A DNA stretch of 64,000 bases from Musa acuminata AAA Group (Eukaryota; Streptophyta; Magnoliopsida; Zingiberales; Musaceae): positions 31,064,501 to 31,128,500 of the forward strand of contig NC_088345.1 in assembly GCF_036884655.1 (NCBI RefSeq), read 5' to 3'. Below, in pieces: positions 1 to 11,147 of the stretch. Every line of letters begins with the position of its first letter. The stretch's first letter is position 1. The notes under the pieces were generated by a model, which made no database searches, was not told where the DNA came from, and saw only the letters and a program-made list of their open reading frames with translations. Position numbers and translations under genes: made by a program.

Positions 1-630
1 CCAGTGTCAGTCTGGTAAGTTGTGGTGCCGCCTAGACTAGGTGGTGTTATCGCCAATTGTCAGCTTGGCAAGCGATGGTACCGCTAGTACCCTAGAAACC
101 CAAGATGAGATATTTTTTTGCTCTATTTTTGAAGTTATTTGAGGTCTATAAATATCTCACTCTTTCCTGCTTGGGACAACAAGAAATAGAATAGAAATGG
201 ATTATGATTCTAAGTTGAAAAAGTTTAAAACGTACTAAGTGTCCCCCTCCTCCTCTTTAAGTTTTGGGCTTATTTTACGAGCGGTGTGAGACTTGTAAAG
301 GTTCTCTCCTGAGTCTGTCGAAAGAAAAAAGAGTTGTAAGAGGGATGTTAATCTTTGCCCATTGAAAGAAGATCGATAGTGAATGCCGGTAGCCTCAAAG
401 GAAGATGAATCAAGAGTAGACATAGGTCGCAATGACTGAACTACTATAAACTTAGTTTGCATTTCTGTTCTGCTTTTCATTACTATTACTAACTAATTTA
501 CTTGCTCACTACTTTACAAATGTTTTAAGTTAAATTGATACGGCCTTTATCGAATAAAAATTTTCTAAATCGATATTTTTCTTAAGGGCACTAATTCACC
601 CCTCCTCTTAGTGCCGAAATGGTCCTAACA
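1..630 (+). repeat. Copia A 5' LTR (5' part lies outside the window)
   Basis: The sequence enters inside an LTR of the copia family that recurs through this window. Its first ~95 bases carry the GGTACC-centred motif block of U3, followed by a TATA-like stretch (tataaatatctcac near 148) and a leader. It ends in ...cctaaca, directly before a primer binding site, which fixes the right border. The same 3' end (actaattcacc..ctcttagtgcc) recurs at 45510-45551 and 18340-18394. The start cannot be seen. Confidence 0.85.
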
Positions 631-648
631 ATTGGTATTATAGCCAAG
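631..648 (+). other. Primer binding site (initiator Met tRNA type) of Copia A
   Basis: attggtattatagccaag follows the LTR end at once and resembles the usual plant copia site TGGTATCAGAGCC with two changes. It sets the element's orientation as plus. Confidence 0.8.
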
Positions 649-678
649 TTTTTCTCGATTGGTTTAACACCCAAAAAA

Positions 679-2400
679 ATGGATTTTATTGACAATATAG
701 AGGGATACTCCATCACTTGTTCTCCTATGTTCAATAGGATAGACTACACGTATTAGAAAATATATCTGAGAGTTTTTTTGCTTTCTATGGATTTCAATTT
801 ATGGAATATAGTTAAATTTAGTTTTCAAACATCTTCTAAACCTATGAATGAATGGAGTGATTTTGAAAAAGAATTATTTTTGTTAAATGTTAACGCTATG
901 AATGCTTTGTTTTGCACTTTAGACAAAAATGAGTTTAATCATATTTCTATATGCGAAGCTGCACATGATATTGACACATGCTCAAAATCACAGATAAATG
1001 CACAAATAGAGTAAAATAATCTAAAATAAATCTTTTGATGCATAGTTTTGAATTATTTCAAATGAAACCAAGCGAAATTATTGGAGACATATACACCCAT
1101 TTTACGAATATTGTCAATGGTTTAAAAGTCCTTGGTAAATATTTTTCAAATCTTGAACTCATTAATAAAATTTTAAGATCCCTTTCTAAAACTTGGGATC
1201 TAAAAGTAACTACTATACAAGAAATAAATGATTTAAACTATTTTCCTCTTGAAGAACTTGTAGGGTCATTAATGGCCTATGAAATGACTTGTATGACACA
1301 TGATAAACGTGAGAACAATCTTCTAAACAATAGAAAGGTTATGACACTTAGAACAAAAAAAGACCACTCGAGTGAATGCTTAAGTGATAATGACTTTGAA
1401 CTCCTTACAATAAAATTTAAAAAAATTATAAAACAAGAATCTAAAAATGAACTTAAAAAGGATATAATCATTTGCCATGAATACAAAAGGCCAGGGTACT
1501 TCAAGAGTGAATGTCCAAAATTAAAGAAGAAGCTACTAAAGAAGAAAGCATTTACGGTGACATAAGATGAATTAAGTACATCCGAAGACGAGCAAACCAA
1601 CAAAGACAAGTTGACGAATTACTTAATGCTTTGATGGCTTTCGATAATGAGGTATACAACTCAACTGAAATGTCTTTATCTTACGATGAATTATTTAATG
1701 CTTTTCATTATTATTTGATGAATGTAAATTAGTTGATAAAAATATAAATTATTAAAAAAGGATTATACTTCTCTTTCTAATAAATTTAAAATTTTAAAAA
1801 ATGAGTATAATAAATGCTTATTAACTCCTTACATTAATTGTGAAGAGTTAGATTTGCCTAAGAAATAAAATATAGTATTATAATAAACTTTAAAAAAATT
1901 AAAAATTAAAAATAAATATTTAAATATGATCCTTGCTAATAAGGGTCATGTTTATAGAAAGGAAGGAATTGGCTTTGTGAGTAACACTCAATAAAAACCA
2001 ACTACTTTTGTTAAAGGATGCACATTATATGTTTTCCTTAAAAATAAATATAATTTTTATGGTAAATGTGGACATTTTGATCATAAATGTTCATTTAAAA
2101 GGTATGGCTTGTATAAATTAGTTTGTATTTCTAAAAGAACCATAAATGACTTTCTGCCAAAAGACAAGATAGGTAGATCTAAACGTGAGGGACCCAAAAT
2201 CAAATGGGTATTTATAGCATACCCACATTTCTTGTAGAAATGTCTACAATCAAAAGCTAAGAGCAAAAATGATATCTTGATAATGGATGCTCAAGGCATA
2301 TGACCGGAGATCTAACAAACTTAATAAAGCTCACTAGTCGAAACAAAATAATTTTGACTAAAGATACTTTGTTGTTTAATGTGTTATATTATTGATCTTG
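679..2400 (+). pseudogene. Copia A gag and protease remnant
   Basis: The copia gag starts at the ATG at 679, ~30 bases after the primer site. Codon 26, a Trp in the H copies (YTYWK), is TAG (754-756). The frame shifts between about 975 and 1035 and then reads through a retrotran_gag_2/UBN2-like region to 1565, with MKPSEIIGDIYTHF and NKILRSLSKTWDLKV. The CCHC knuckle near 1470-1515 reads CHEYKRPGYFKSEC, so one Cys and the His are lost. Decayed coiled-coil and second-knuckle sequence follows to 2260. The protease motif at 2273-2311 reads YLDNGCSRHMTGD, i.e. DSG changed to DNG. The frame then fades at a GAG-pre-integrase remnant near 2400. Integrase, RT and RNase H are absent. Non-functional. 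Confidence 0.85.
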
Positions 2401-3636
2401 ATGATTTTTTTGTGATAAAATTTATTTTTCGATTTTAAACGATGATGCATGACTTTAGCATAGAAAACAAGGGCATGCTAATATGAATTTATTTTTTTTA
2501 TGAATCTCTTAAACTCTAAAAGTAATTTTGATGATTTGATGAATTGAATTTGAATGAGTTTTATTCAAATCTTTCACTTGAGACTTGAGATTTATTCTAA
2601 ATGAATCAAGATCTTTTATTACTTGTTCACATATGATTCTTTCATTGAAGATAAGGTTTATCCTAATGAATCATGTTCTTTCTCTTGATTCTTGATATTT
2701 ATAACTTGAGATATATTCTATATTTTTCAAGATCTTTCATCTCCTATGTTTCTTTTTGCTATTTACTAAAGAGGAGAATTATCTAAATGAATCATGATTT
2801 TTTTTTATTCTTAGAATTATAACTTGAGATTTTCTTTATATGAATCAAGATCTCTTACTCCTTATTCTCATATGATTCTTTCATTTTATTAAAGAGAATA
2901 TTTTAAATCATGATTTTTCTCTTGATTTCTTAGAGTTCATGACTTAAAATTTCTTTTGAAGATCTTTCACTATTTGATCTCCTAAGATTTCTTTTTGTTA
3001 TTTAAGAGGAGATTTATCACAATAAATAATATCTTTTGGTATTCACAATTTGATATTAAGATGTTTTATATCATGATTGTCATTTGACTCCCTTGTATTC
3101 ATGAATTATATATCTCATCATCAAATTGATTTATTCTTGATATCTTTTTTGTCGTGATTTGAAAATTAATATAAAGGGAAAAGAATCACAACATTGTATT
3201 ATTCCTTCTTTCTGACAATGACAAAGGGGGAGAAAAAATTGCTAACTTGCACATCTCAAAAAACTTGCTAGAGAAGTAAAACTTACTAAACTTGCATATT
3301 TTAAAAACTTGATAGTTGTACCCTTCTCCATTTTGTTGATGACAAAGGGGGAGAAGTAATGATGAATGAGTTAAAACTAATGTTGAAATAACGATGGTTT
3401 GAAAATGTTAATATTTTGGTATCATGCATATTACGCTTGAAGTAATGATGATTTTATATTTTGAATGATGATTTGGTATGATGCATACAATGATGTGATC
3501 AAATTAGTTCTTTCAATACTCATGATGCATGCAATAATTTTCTGCATTTAAACTTTCTTTCAATATAGCATATAGATAGGGGGAGTTTAGTTAAACTCTA
3601 TCATCAATTGGTTATCATTATAAAAAAGGGAGAGAT
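2401..3636 (+). other. Copia A post-deletion 3' internal noncoding region
   Basis: No coding sequence is visible. The first ~150 bases retain a scrap of the acidic linker after integrase. The rest is AT-rich with a recurring tcatgattctt/gattcttgag-type pattern (about 2580-3180), the same 3' internal sequence as 43310-44213. It ends in a purine-rich tract (aaaaaagggagagat, 3622-3636) adjoining the 3' LTR, the expected polypurine tract. Confidence 0.75.
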
Positions 3637-4238
3637 TGTTGAATCTCAAATTTTGATGATGAAATCAATTGATGAAGTAAAGATCTAATCAGTGTTTGAG
3701 TGACACAAGACTAACTTCGATAATGTAAAGACAAATTGATTGAAGTAGAAGAATTATACGTTGGGCCGTAGTAGAACATGTTAGAAGATTAGATGTTGGG
3801 TTGGAGGACTGGTCAACGTATTGGAAGGACTTTATGCCATAAGTTCAGGCATCAGGCCAGAAGGATCGGATATTGTGATAAGGAGATCGAATGTTGCAGG
3901 TGGTCAATATGCCGATTGGGCAATACATCGAAGGAGAGGACGATGTACCAAAGGATCGAACGAAGCACTAGACCAATGGCATGCCAGACAATATAGTATT
4001 CTCGTCATGTAATTGTGTGATTCTTGATTAAACTAGTCTAGGTCTAATTGAGCTAGATTCGAGTGTAACTAGGGTAACTCAATTAGGGGCCCATTGGACT
4101 TGATTTGAGGCTGAGTTGGGCCCATTGGGAAGCCGATTCAGTGACTCATAGATGGGTCAAGTGATGGCACCACCAGAATAGGCGATGGTACCGCCCAGAC
4201 ACAATATCCTAAATTGTGTCAAGTGGTGGTATCGGCCA
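3637..4238 (+). repeat. Copia A 3' LTR, 5' portion
   Basis: It starts TGTTGAATCTC after the polypurine tract, the canonical plus-strand start of this family. It runs into the GGTACC-motif block of U3 (about 4155-4238) and is cut at 4238/4239, where the minus-oriented Copia Y begins with TGTTAGGATC. The rest of the LTR is missing except the tail at 18228-18394. Confidence 0.85.
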
Positions 4239-4280
4239 TGTTAGGATCAAGAGCGCACTAAGAGGGGGGGGGGGGGGGCG
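4239..4280 (-). repeat. Copia Y 3' LTR, left piece
   Basis: TGTTAGGATCAAGAGCGCACTAAGAG followed by a long G tract is the minus-oriented LTR terminus seen at 11148, 22292, 29186, 32297 and 37109. It is cut by the gypsy element inside the G tract and continues at 9664. Confidence 0.85.
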
Positions 4281-4718
4281 TGTTAGAACCCTTGCAGATT
4301 CTAAACTTGGGGTTGATCTCTTTAGGGGATCGGCCTCCTTGGAACTCTATAGGGGTTCCTCCCTCCAAGTTGCTGCTCAAAGGCTGCAGAAAAGATTCAT
4401 CTATTGCTTAAGAAAAGAGAAGGAATACATGACTATTTATAGGGTTTCTAAACCCTAACTCATAATAGGACTCCTACTTAAGACTCTTACTTCTAACTAA
4501 CTCCTAATAGGACTCCTACTCAAGACTCCTATTCTCTTACAACTCCTAATTCTTCTCTAAGAAAAAACCTCCTACATGAATGCCCCTCACAATTAGGACT
4601 CTCCTAGCTAGAGTCCTAACAGAATGTCCCTCTCAATTAGGACTCTCCTAGCTAGAGTCCTAACATTTTTACATGAATATCCCTCTCAATTAGGACTCTC
4701 CAAGCTAGAGTCCTAACA
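4281..4718 (-). repeat. Gypsy 3' LTR
   Basis: It begins TGTTAGAACCC and ends GTCCTAACA. It matches 9235-9663 nearly throughout; a visible difference is a short insertion (aaacttggg) near 4303. It contains repeated aataggactcctac and caattaggactctcctagctagag blocks. Confidence 0.92.
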
Positions 4719-4731
4719 GACCCGCCCTCTT
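4719..4731 (-). other. Gypsy polypurine tract
   Basis: Read on the minus strand this is aagagggcgggtc, lying between the polyprotein stop (4736-4738) and the 3' LTR, where the plus-strand primer is expected. Confidence 0.7.
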
Positions 4732-4735
4732 CAAA

Positions 4736-7700
4736 TCAGCCTTGTCCTCGAGGCTGATGATTCATAAATTCTGGGAATTTGATCTTCAAGTCGTCATAGT
4801 TCTCCCAAGTGGCATCTTCTTTTGGTAGGTTCGCCCACTGTATTAGCACTTCATTAGTGGGTCGTCGTCGTCGAGTCACGATCCGTCGATCAATAATGGC
4901 ACTTAGCTGGGTCTGGAGTTCTCTTTGGGTAGTCATATTTGGTGGGTGGCTTTGGGCTGTCTCCAAGCACCTGTTTAAAACTTCCGGTTGGCTATTGGTT
5001 TGTGGGTGATATGTCGTACTCATTTTCAATTTAGTACCCTGCATATAGAATAACTTTGTCCAAAATCTGCTATTGAAGATGCAAGTAGAATTTGTCACAA
5101 GCACAATGCGTCCCTTATAGTGTAATTCTTTTGAGTCCCAATTGTAATGAGCCATGGGGCTTGGTGCTTCCTCCAATTTTTTTATTCTCTTACTAGTATC
5201 TGAATCTTCCTGCCATTCCATCTTAATATCCTCAAGGAAGTCGCTGGTCGGAAGTGAAACGGTCGAAACTTCAACTTGCTTGGGTAGTTGCGAAAGCGCA
5301 TCTGCAAGAACATTCTCTTTCCCCTTTTTGTAAGTTATTTCAAAATCAAATCCAAGAAGTTTTGTTACCCATTTTTGCTGCTCGGGGGAAGATATCTTCT
5401 GCTCCAAGAGATATTTTAGGCTTTTATAGTCGGTCTTGATTTGAAAGTATCGCCTGATCAAGTACAATCTCCACCTCGTTGCTGCGCGCACAATGGCGAG
5501 CATCTCCTTATCATATGTTGACATATTTTGATCGGAGGGAGATAATGCCTTGCTAGTGTATGTGAGTGGTCGACCATCTTGCATGAGAATGGCTCCAATT
5601 CTGACTCCAGATGTGTCGGCCTCAATAATGAAGGGTCGGTTGAAATCTGGTAGTGTTAGCACCGGCGTCGTCGTCATGGCTGCCTTAAGTTTGTTGAAGG
5701 CAGCGGAGGCTCTGTCCAACCATTGGAAGACATCTTTTTCTAGTAAGGAAGTAAGTGGTGCACTGATCTTTCCATAGTTTTTCACGAACTTGCGGTAGTA
5801 GCCTGTTAAACCCATAAAGCCATGTAGCAATTTTATGTTTCTCGAGGTCGGCCAGTTTTGCATTGCTCCAATTTTGAAGGGGTCCACTGCCACACCTTCC
5901 TCTAATATGATATGCCCAAGATATTCCACCTTTTGTTGAAGAAAGCAAAAATTCGTGGTTGTTGTGTGTTCAAAATGTGGTTTTTCGTATGTCTTCTTCG
6001 TATGCTCGTATTTGATGATACCCGGATCAAAGGACCAGCTTTGTAAAGATTTGTGCTCCCTTTCATCTAGCAGTTCATCTACTATTGGAATAAAGTATTT
6101 GTCCTTGATGATTATGCCATTGAGAGCTCGGTAATCAACACATATTCGCCTTGTTCCGTCCTTCTTGCGTACAAGTAGTACCGGCGAAGAGTAGAGGTTG
6201 CAACTTGGCCGAATAACTCTTGTTTCGAGCATCTCTTTTATAATCCTTTCTATTTCATCCTTCTGGAGATGTGGATACTGATATGGCTGAGCATTTGTTG
6301 AAGATTTGCCTGGAAGAATCATTATACAATGATCATGCCGACAGGTAAGAGGTAGGTTACGCGGTTCGTCAAATATATTTGAAAATTCAGCAAACAAAGG
6401 AAGTAGATTTGGATCTTCAAATTCTGTTGGCTCTCTCTTAGTTTGCTGCTCAAGTTGTACCAAAAAGCCGCTGCATGCTTTATGTAAAACATTCTCCATT
6501 TGTTGTGTGCAAATCGTTGTTATGTCGCTCCCACGTTTCCCGTACAATGTCACCTGTTTCTCCTTACTGTAAAATTTCATAATTAGTTTCATAAAATTCC
6601 AAGAAATATCACCTAATGTCGTCAACCATTTAATTCTGAGCATGGCCTCATGATTGTTAAGAGGGAGAAGGAAGAAATCTGCAATTATCTCTTGGTCCTG
6701 TAGTAATAGTTTCTCCTGCAAGCGCCTATGATCACAATTCAAAATCCGTCCGTCGGTGACCTTAACATCAAACCTGCAGCGATTCTCGATAGGTAATGAT
6801 ATCCGAACAGCAAGCTTACTATTTAGGAAGTTAGTAGTACTGCCCGTGTCGATGAGAACAGTGATTGGTTGTTGTTTGAGAAGGCCTCTAATTTTCATCG
6901 TTTGCGGGTTTGAGTAGCTAGCTAGTGTATGTACCGTAACTTCGGTCGGTTGTGGCTCTTCTTTTGCATTTTCTTCTTCATGTTCAAGGCTCTCTTTTGG
7001 ATGTTCAATGACCTCTTCTTCTATCGGTTCAATCATAAGAAGTCCCCCTTTACTACAGCGATGCTTACGGCTCCACGGCTCGTCACAATGCCAACATAAC
7101 CCCTTCGCATATCGCTCCCGAAGCTCTTCTCTTGTTAACCTCTTTAGTGTAGGGACTTGGTCGACAGTAGGGGGGGCTAAGGGCTTCAATATTACTGGTT
7201 GAGGAGACACCCTAGTCCTCCGAGCTTCATGGTTCAATTGCTCCTCTTGATGTCGTGCGAAAGAGATGGCTGCCATAAGCGTATACGGTTGTCGCGCTTT
7301 AACTTCTCCTCGGATCTCCGGCTTCAAGCCCTCAATGAAGGTCCACAATAGCTGTTTTTGAGACCAATCATGAGTTTGATTAGATAACCTTTCAAACCTG
7401 GTTTGGTACTCCTGAATGGTGGAGGTTTGTTGGATCTTTGCTAGTTGTTCGTCAATATTCTCGTAATCGGTTGGTCTGAAGCGAATCAGCCGTCCTTCTT
7501 TGAATTGTCACCATGAAAGGACTCCATAAGTATGTTCAAACTAGTCAAACCACTGTATAGCATCCCCTTCAAGATGTATAGCTGCAATTTTCACCATAGA
7601 TGCATCCGCGGTTTTGTGGTACCGAAAATATCGCTCCGCATGCAAGATCCAACCAATCGGGTCTCCTTCTTCCCATCTAGGGAAGTCCACCCTTATGCGT

Positions 7701-7924
7701 GGATAGTTGGGATCGATCATAGAGCCTCCCCTCCCTCGGAACTCATCTCTTCGGGCCTGGTGCGATTGGGCAAAGCTCTCTCCGTGATATGATTTTTTCG
7801 GGCTTAGTAGTCGGCCCGATCTGAGTTCGGTAAAGAGCGTCCGAATCTTATCCTCCATTCGTGCCTCCAAGGCTTCGAATTTAGCATCGATTGCCTCCTT
7901 AGATGCCATAGTATATGCCTCCAA
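4736..7924 (-). pseudogene. Gypsy gag-pol polyprotein, one frame with two stops and in-frame internal deletions
   Basis: A single minus frame of 1063 codons runs from the ATG at 7924 to TGA at 4736, broken only by TAG (7541-7543) and TGA (7508-7510) in gag. In order it holds: a gag domain; a zinc knuckle [14 protein letters not shown] (7055-7096); an aspartic protease [12 protein letters not shown] (Asp at 6848-6850); and the RT N-terminus with [18 protein letters not shown]. At about 5950-6061 the RT palm, including the YxDD box, is missing, replaced by a short unrelated stretch in the same frame. The RT thumb and RNase H follow, with EADTSG, KEMLAI, TDYKSL and ADALS retained. Integrase is reduced to fragments ([20 protein letters not shown]) joined to a chromodomain-like end ([19 protein letters not shown]). 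The product could not reverse-transcribe or integrate; the Gag and protease parts look less damaged. Confidence 0.9.
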
Positions 7925-9220
7925 ATCTATGATGTTAAGATCTCTCTTTTGTTGTCAGGTTAAAGGCATGTATAGGTTGAGAGAAGTGATGGTCGAAAGG
8001 GTTGGTGGATCGGTGGATGTAGGCTACGATTTAGGCTTATTTTGTGGCTGTTTTGGGTGCAGTTTGAGGGTGTGGTTTGGTGGAGTTTTAGGGCTGTTGA
8101 TGAAAGTTTTGGATCTGTGGTAGATGGCAGCAAAGGTTTGAGAGAAATCAGTGGAAGTTGCAGCAATTATGTGCTGTCTTGTAAGAGCAAAATTATCGTT
8201 GAAGAAACAGCGGTTTCTCGACGTAATTTCCACCAAAAACTTGAGAGAATTGAGGAGGGAATTGATAGAAAAATCATAGTTTATATGACAGCAAGGATGA
8301 CTAATTTAATCAAGAAAATTTCGGCAGTATAACAGCAAGGAAATTGGTGCAAGTTGCGATAGCAGAATTGTCATCGAAAAATTTCAGCGGGTTACGATGA
8401 AAATTTGCAGCAACATAAAATCATTTTTAGAGATGAATTTCTTAATAGATCAATCTTAGATGTAAGCCAAGATGATCTATTAAGTGTATAAGAAATTTCA
8501 TTCAAAAAAGATTGCAAATAGATGGGTTAAGGCAACGATATGCAGCTGAAATCTTCTGCAGCATAGATTTTCAAGTCCAGCAGATTGGACATAAAAGATC
8601 AATAGTTTATATTAAGAATTTTTCGATGAAACCAAAGGTAAATCTACTGTTAGGAAGTGTCAAAGATGTCATAAAAATTTCGTTTGGATAGAAAAAGCAC
8701 AGTAGCAAGATCAAACAGATGGTGCTATGCGGCTTGAATTCTGCAATTCAAGTGCAGCAGATTGGACATAAAAGATTAGTAGTTTATATTGAGAATTTTT
8801 TGATGAAACCAAAGGGAAATCTACTGTTAGGAACTGTCAAAGATGTCATAAAAATTTCGTAGAAATTTGGATAGAAAAAGCACAGTAGCAAGATCAAACA
8901 AATGGTGCTATGCGGCTGGAATTCTGCAATGTGTCTTTCGTCGTAGAGATGAAAACTTTGTGACGAAAAGTTTATGCAGCAATATAGGAACAATTTTTTT
9001 TTTTTTTGGATTTTTGAATAAGGATAACTAAATTGCAGCAGCAGTAAGGTAGGAAACCAGAACCTGTTGCAATTCACGGGGAGATTAAAGGATGATCCGT
9101 GGTGGTGGAGATGATGGCGGAATTCGGTGACGATCTTTTAAGCAATTGTGGGAATTGCTTTGGATGGTTGTAGAGGGTTGATGGATGGCTGTAGAAGGGC
9201 AGCGAGATGCCAAGAACGCT
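7925..9220 (-). other. Gypsy 5' untranslated leader
   Basis: This is 1.3 kb between the primer site and the gag ATG with no supported gene. It is rich in gcagcaa and gatgaaa motifs and contains a tandem duplication (8573-8930). Short open frames on both strands look like chance. Confidence 0.75.
8573..8930. repeat. Two-copy ~177-bp tandem repeat in the gypsy leader
   Basis: The block starting aagtccagcagattggacat at 8573 is repeated at about 8750 (aagtgcagcagattggacat). Both copies run through tttatatt.agaattttt, aaatctactgttagga and gcacagtagcaagatcaaac. The second copy has a small insertion near 8861. Confidence 0.85.
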
Positions 9221-9232
9221 ACTCTGATACCA
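9221..9232 (-). other. Gypsy primer binding site
   Basis: On the minus strand this reads tggtatcagagt immediately inside the 5' LTR, matching the initiator Met tRNA type. Confidence 0.85.
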
Positions 9233-9234
9233 GG

Positions 9235-9663
9235 TGTTAGAACCCTTGCAGATTCTGTTGATCTCTTTAGGGGATCGGCCTCCTTGGAACTCTATAGGGG
9301 TTCCTCCCTCCAAGTTGCTGCTCAAAGGCTGCAGAAAAGATTCATCTATTGCTTAAGAAAAGAGAAGAAATACATGACTATTTATAGGGTTTCTAAACCC
9401 TAACTCCTAATAGGACTCCTACTTAAGACTCTTACTTCTAACTAACTCCTAATAGGACTCCTACTCAAGACTCCTATTCTCTTACAACTCCTAATTCTTC
9501 TCTAAGAAAAAACCTCCTACATGAATGCCCCTCACAATTAGGACTCTCCTAGCTAGAGTCCTAACAGAATGTCCCTCTCAATTAGGACTCTCCTAGCTAG
9601 AGTCCTAATATTTTTACATGAATATCCCTCTCAATTAGGACTCTCCAAGCTAGAGTCCTAACA
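9235..9663 (-). repeat. Gypsy 5' LTR
   Basis: Partner of 4281-4718 with the same termini (TGTTAG...CTAACA). A TATA-like box (minus-strand tataaatagtc, near 9379-9389) could drive transcription leftwards. Confidence 0.92.
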
Positions 9664-10878
9664 GGGCATTGTGAATTAGTGCAGCGAAAAACTTATGTGA
9701 TTTCAGAAAATATTTTGTACATTCGAAGGAAATCGATTCGGAAAGATAATTATTTTAAAACGTAAGAGAGTGTAAGTGTAGTGAAAGCAAGATGAGGAGA
9801 AGAAGTACTTTGCTATAAAATGATTTGTAGTTAAGGAAGATTGCTCAAAACGAAATGCAAACTAGATTTAGAGTGGTTCGGTTAATCATGACCTACATCC
9901 ACTTATGGATTCCTCCTCCGATGAGGTCACCAGCGTCCACTAGAGGCCTTCCTTCAATAGGTAAAGACCAACCACCTTTTATAGCTTTTCTCCTTTAGTA
10001 GAGTTTAGGAGATAACCCTTACAAGTTTCACTCCTCTCTTGAATGATCTCAACACTTAGAAAGGGAGAAGGAGAACTCTAGCACTTTTACAACTCTTTAA
10101 CACTTCAAAGACTCAAGAATATATCAAAATTTCGGTGCCCTTTCATGCAGAAAAGGGTGGGGTATTTATAGACTCCAATGACTTTCAAAAATGGAGCCAA
10201 GAAATGTGTCCTAGCAGTACCATCGCCATTACTGAGTAGTACTACTGCCTGACATCTGACACTAGGTGGTACTACTATTCAATCGAGGCGGTACCACCGC
10301 CTGATAGAGCTCAGATACCGAGCTCTAGCGGTACCACCGCCTAGAATTCCTAGGAGATAGTCTCCCAAGCGATGCCACCGTCGGCTAGGAATTTAGGGGT
10401 CGAATGGGCTGCTCCATTCGGCCCAATTTAGCCCTGTTAAGAGCCCAATTGACCTCTAATTAAGTTAGTGTGATTACCTCTCAATCCTAACTTAATTTAC
10501 ACTCTAACTACAACAACTAAGACATGATACTACAATTTATGTTCTAGTGCGTTAATCACACTTCTGGCGAGCTTCCGGCGTACTTCCGGCAAACATCCGA
10601 CAAACTCTCGGCAATGCTTCGGCAGACTCTCGGTAAGCTCTTGGACTTTGCGACGATCTTCTTGGCGAGTTCCGACGAGCTTCTATGGCAAGCTTCTGGA
10701 CTTCTTGGTTGGTTCCCGCATAACTTCCGACAAACGTCCAAACTTCCAACGAACTCTCGAACTCCCAACGTGATCTCGATCTTGACTCCGGCACAACACC
10801 TGCTTCAAGTCTTACTGTCATCGTAGTTAGATCAAACAAATTACAATTGACTTCATCATCAAAATTTGAGATTTAACA
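9664..10878 (-). repeat. Copia Y 3' LTR, right piece
   Basis: It resumes the LTR after the gypsy insertion (tgaattagtgcagcg) and shows the usual landmarks: a block tagagtggttcgg..gacctacatcc, a minus-strand TATA box (gtatttatag near 10153), the GGTACC-motif block (about 10210-10390), cgaactctcgg-type short repeats (10565-10790), and an end at ...gatttaaca followed by a pyrimidine tract. Together with 4239-4280 this makes an LTR of about 1.26 kb. Confidence 0.85.
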
Positions 10879-11147
10879 ATCTCTCCCTTTTTTATGATAA
10901 CAATAAGTTAATGACGGAGTTAACCTTAATTCCCTCTATCTATATGCCATACTTGAAAAAAGTCATTCTTGAATTCAAAGCCTTTGAATTCAAGAGACAT
11001 ATTGATAAGTTAAGTTTATTTAAACTTATCAATATACACATCATGATTCCTATCATGATGTAACAATCTGAAAATGATGTCAAAGCATGATATCCATTTT
11101 CAAGTCTTGATATTTTAAATATGAAGGATTACAAACATAGCAATTTA
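10879..11147 (-). other. Copia Y polypurine tract and start of 3' noncoding region
   Basis: It starts with atctctccctttttt (a polypurine tract on the minus strand). AT-rich sequence follows with no gene, ending in attta, which is repeated after the solo LTR. Confidence 0.8.

Larger units (their letters stand above)
4281..9663 (-). mobile_element. Ty3/gypsy element with both LTRs, internally deleted
   Basis: A 5.4-kb minus-oriented element has LTRs at 4281-4718 and 9235-9663. Both begin TGTTAG and end CTAACA, and they are near-identical by eye. A Met-type primer site lies inside the right LTR and a purine-rich tract inside the left one. The polyprotein order gag-protease-RT-RNase H-integrase with a chromodomain-like tail marks it as Ty3/gypsy, probably a chromovirus. 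Flanks read gggcg on the left and gggca on the right, a possible 5-bp target duplication with one mismatch. It sits in the G tract of a Copia Y LTR, so it is younger than Y. Its RT palm and most of its integrase are deleted, so it could only have moved with help. Confidence 0.92.

Noticed and set aside
235..480. Minus-strand 81-codon frame at the window start
   Set aside because: Antisense to the transcribed end of the copia LTR; the same antisense peptide reappears in the chimeric frame at 18228-18346 for the same reason.
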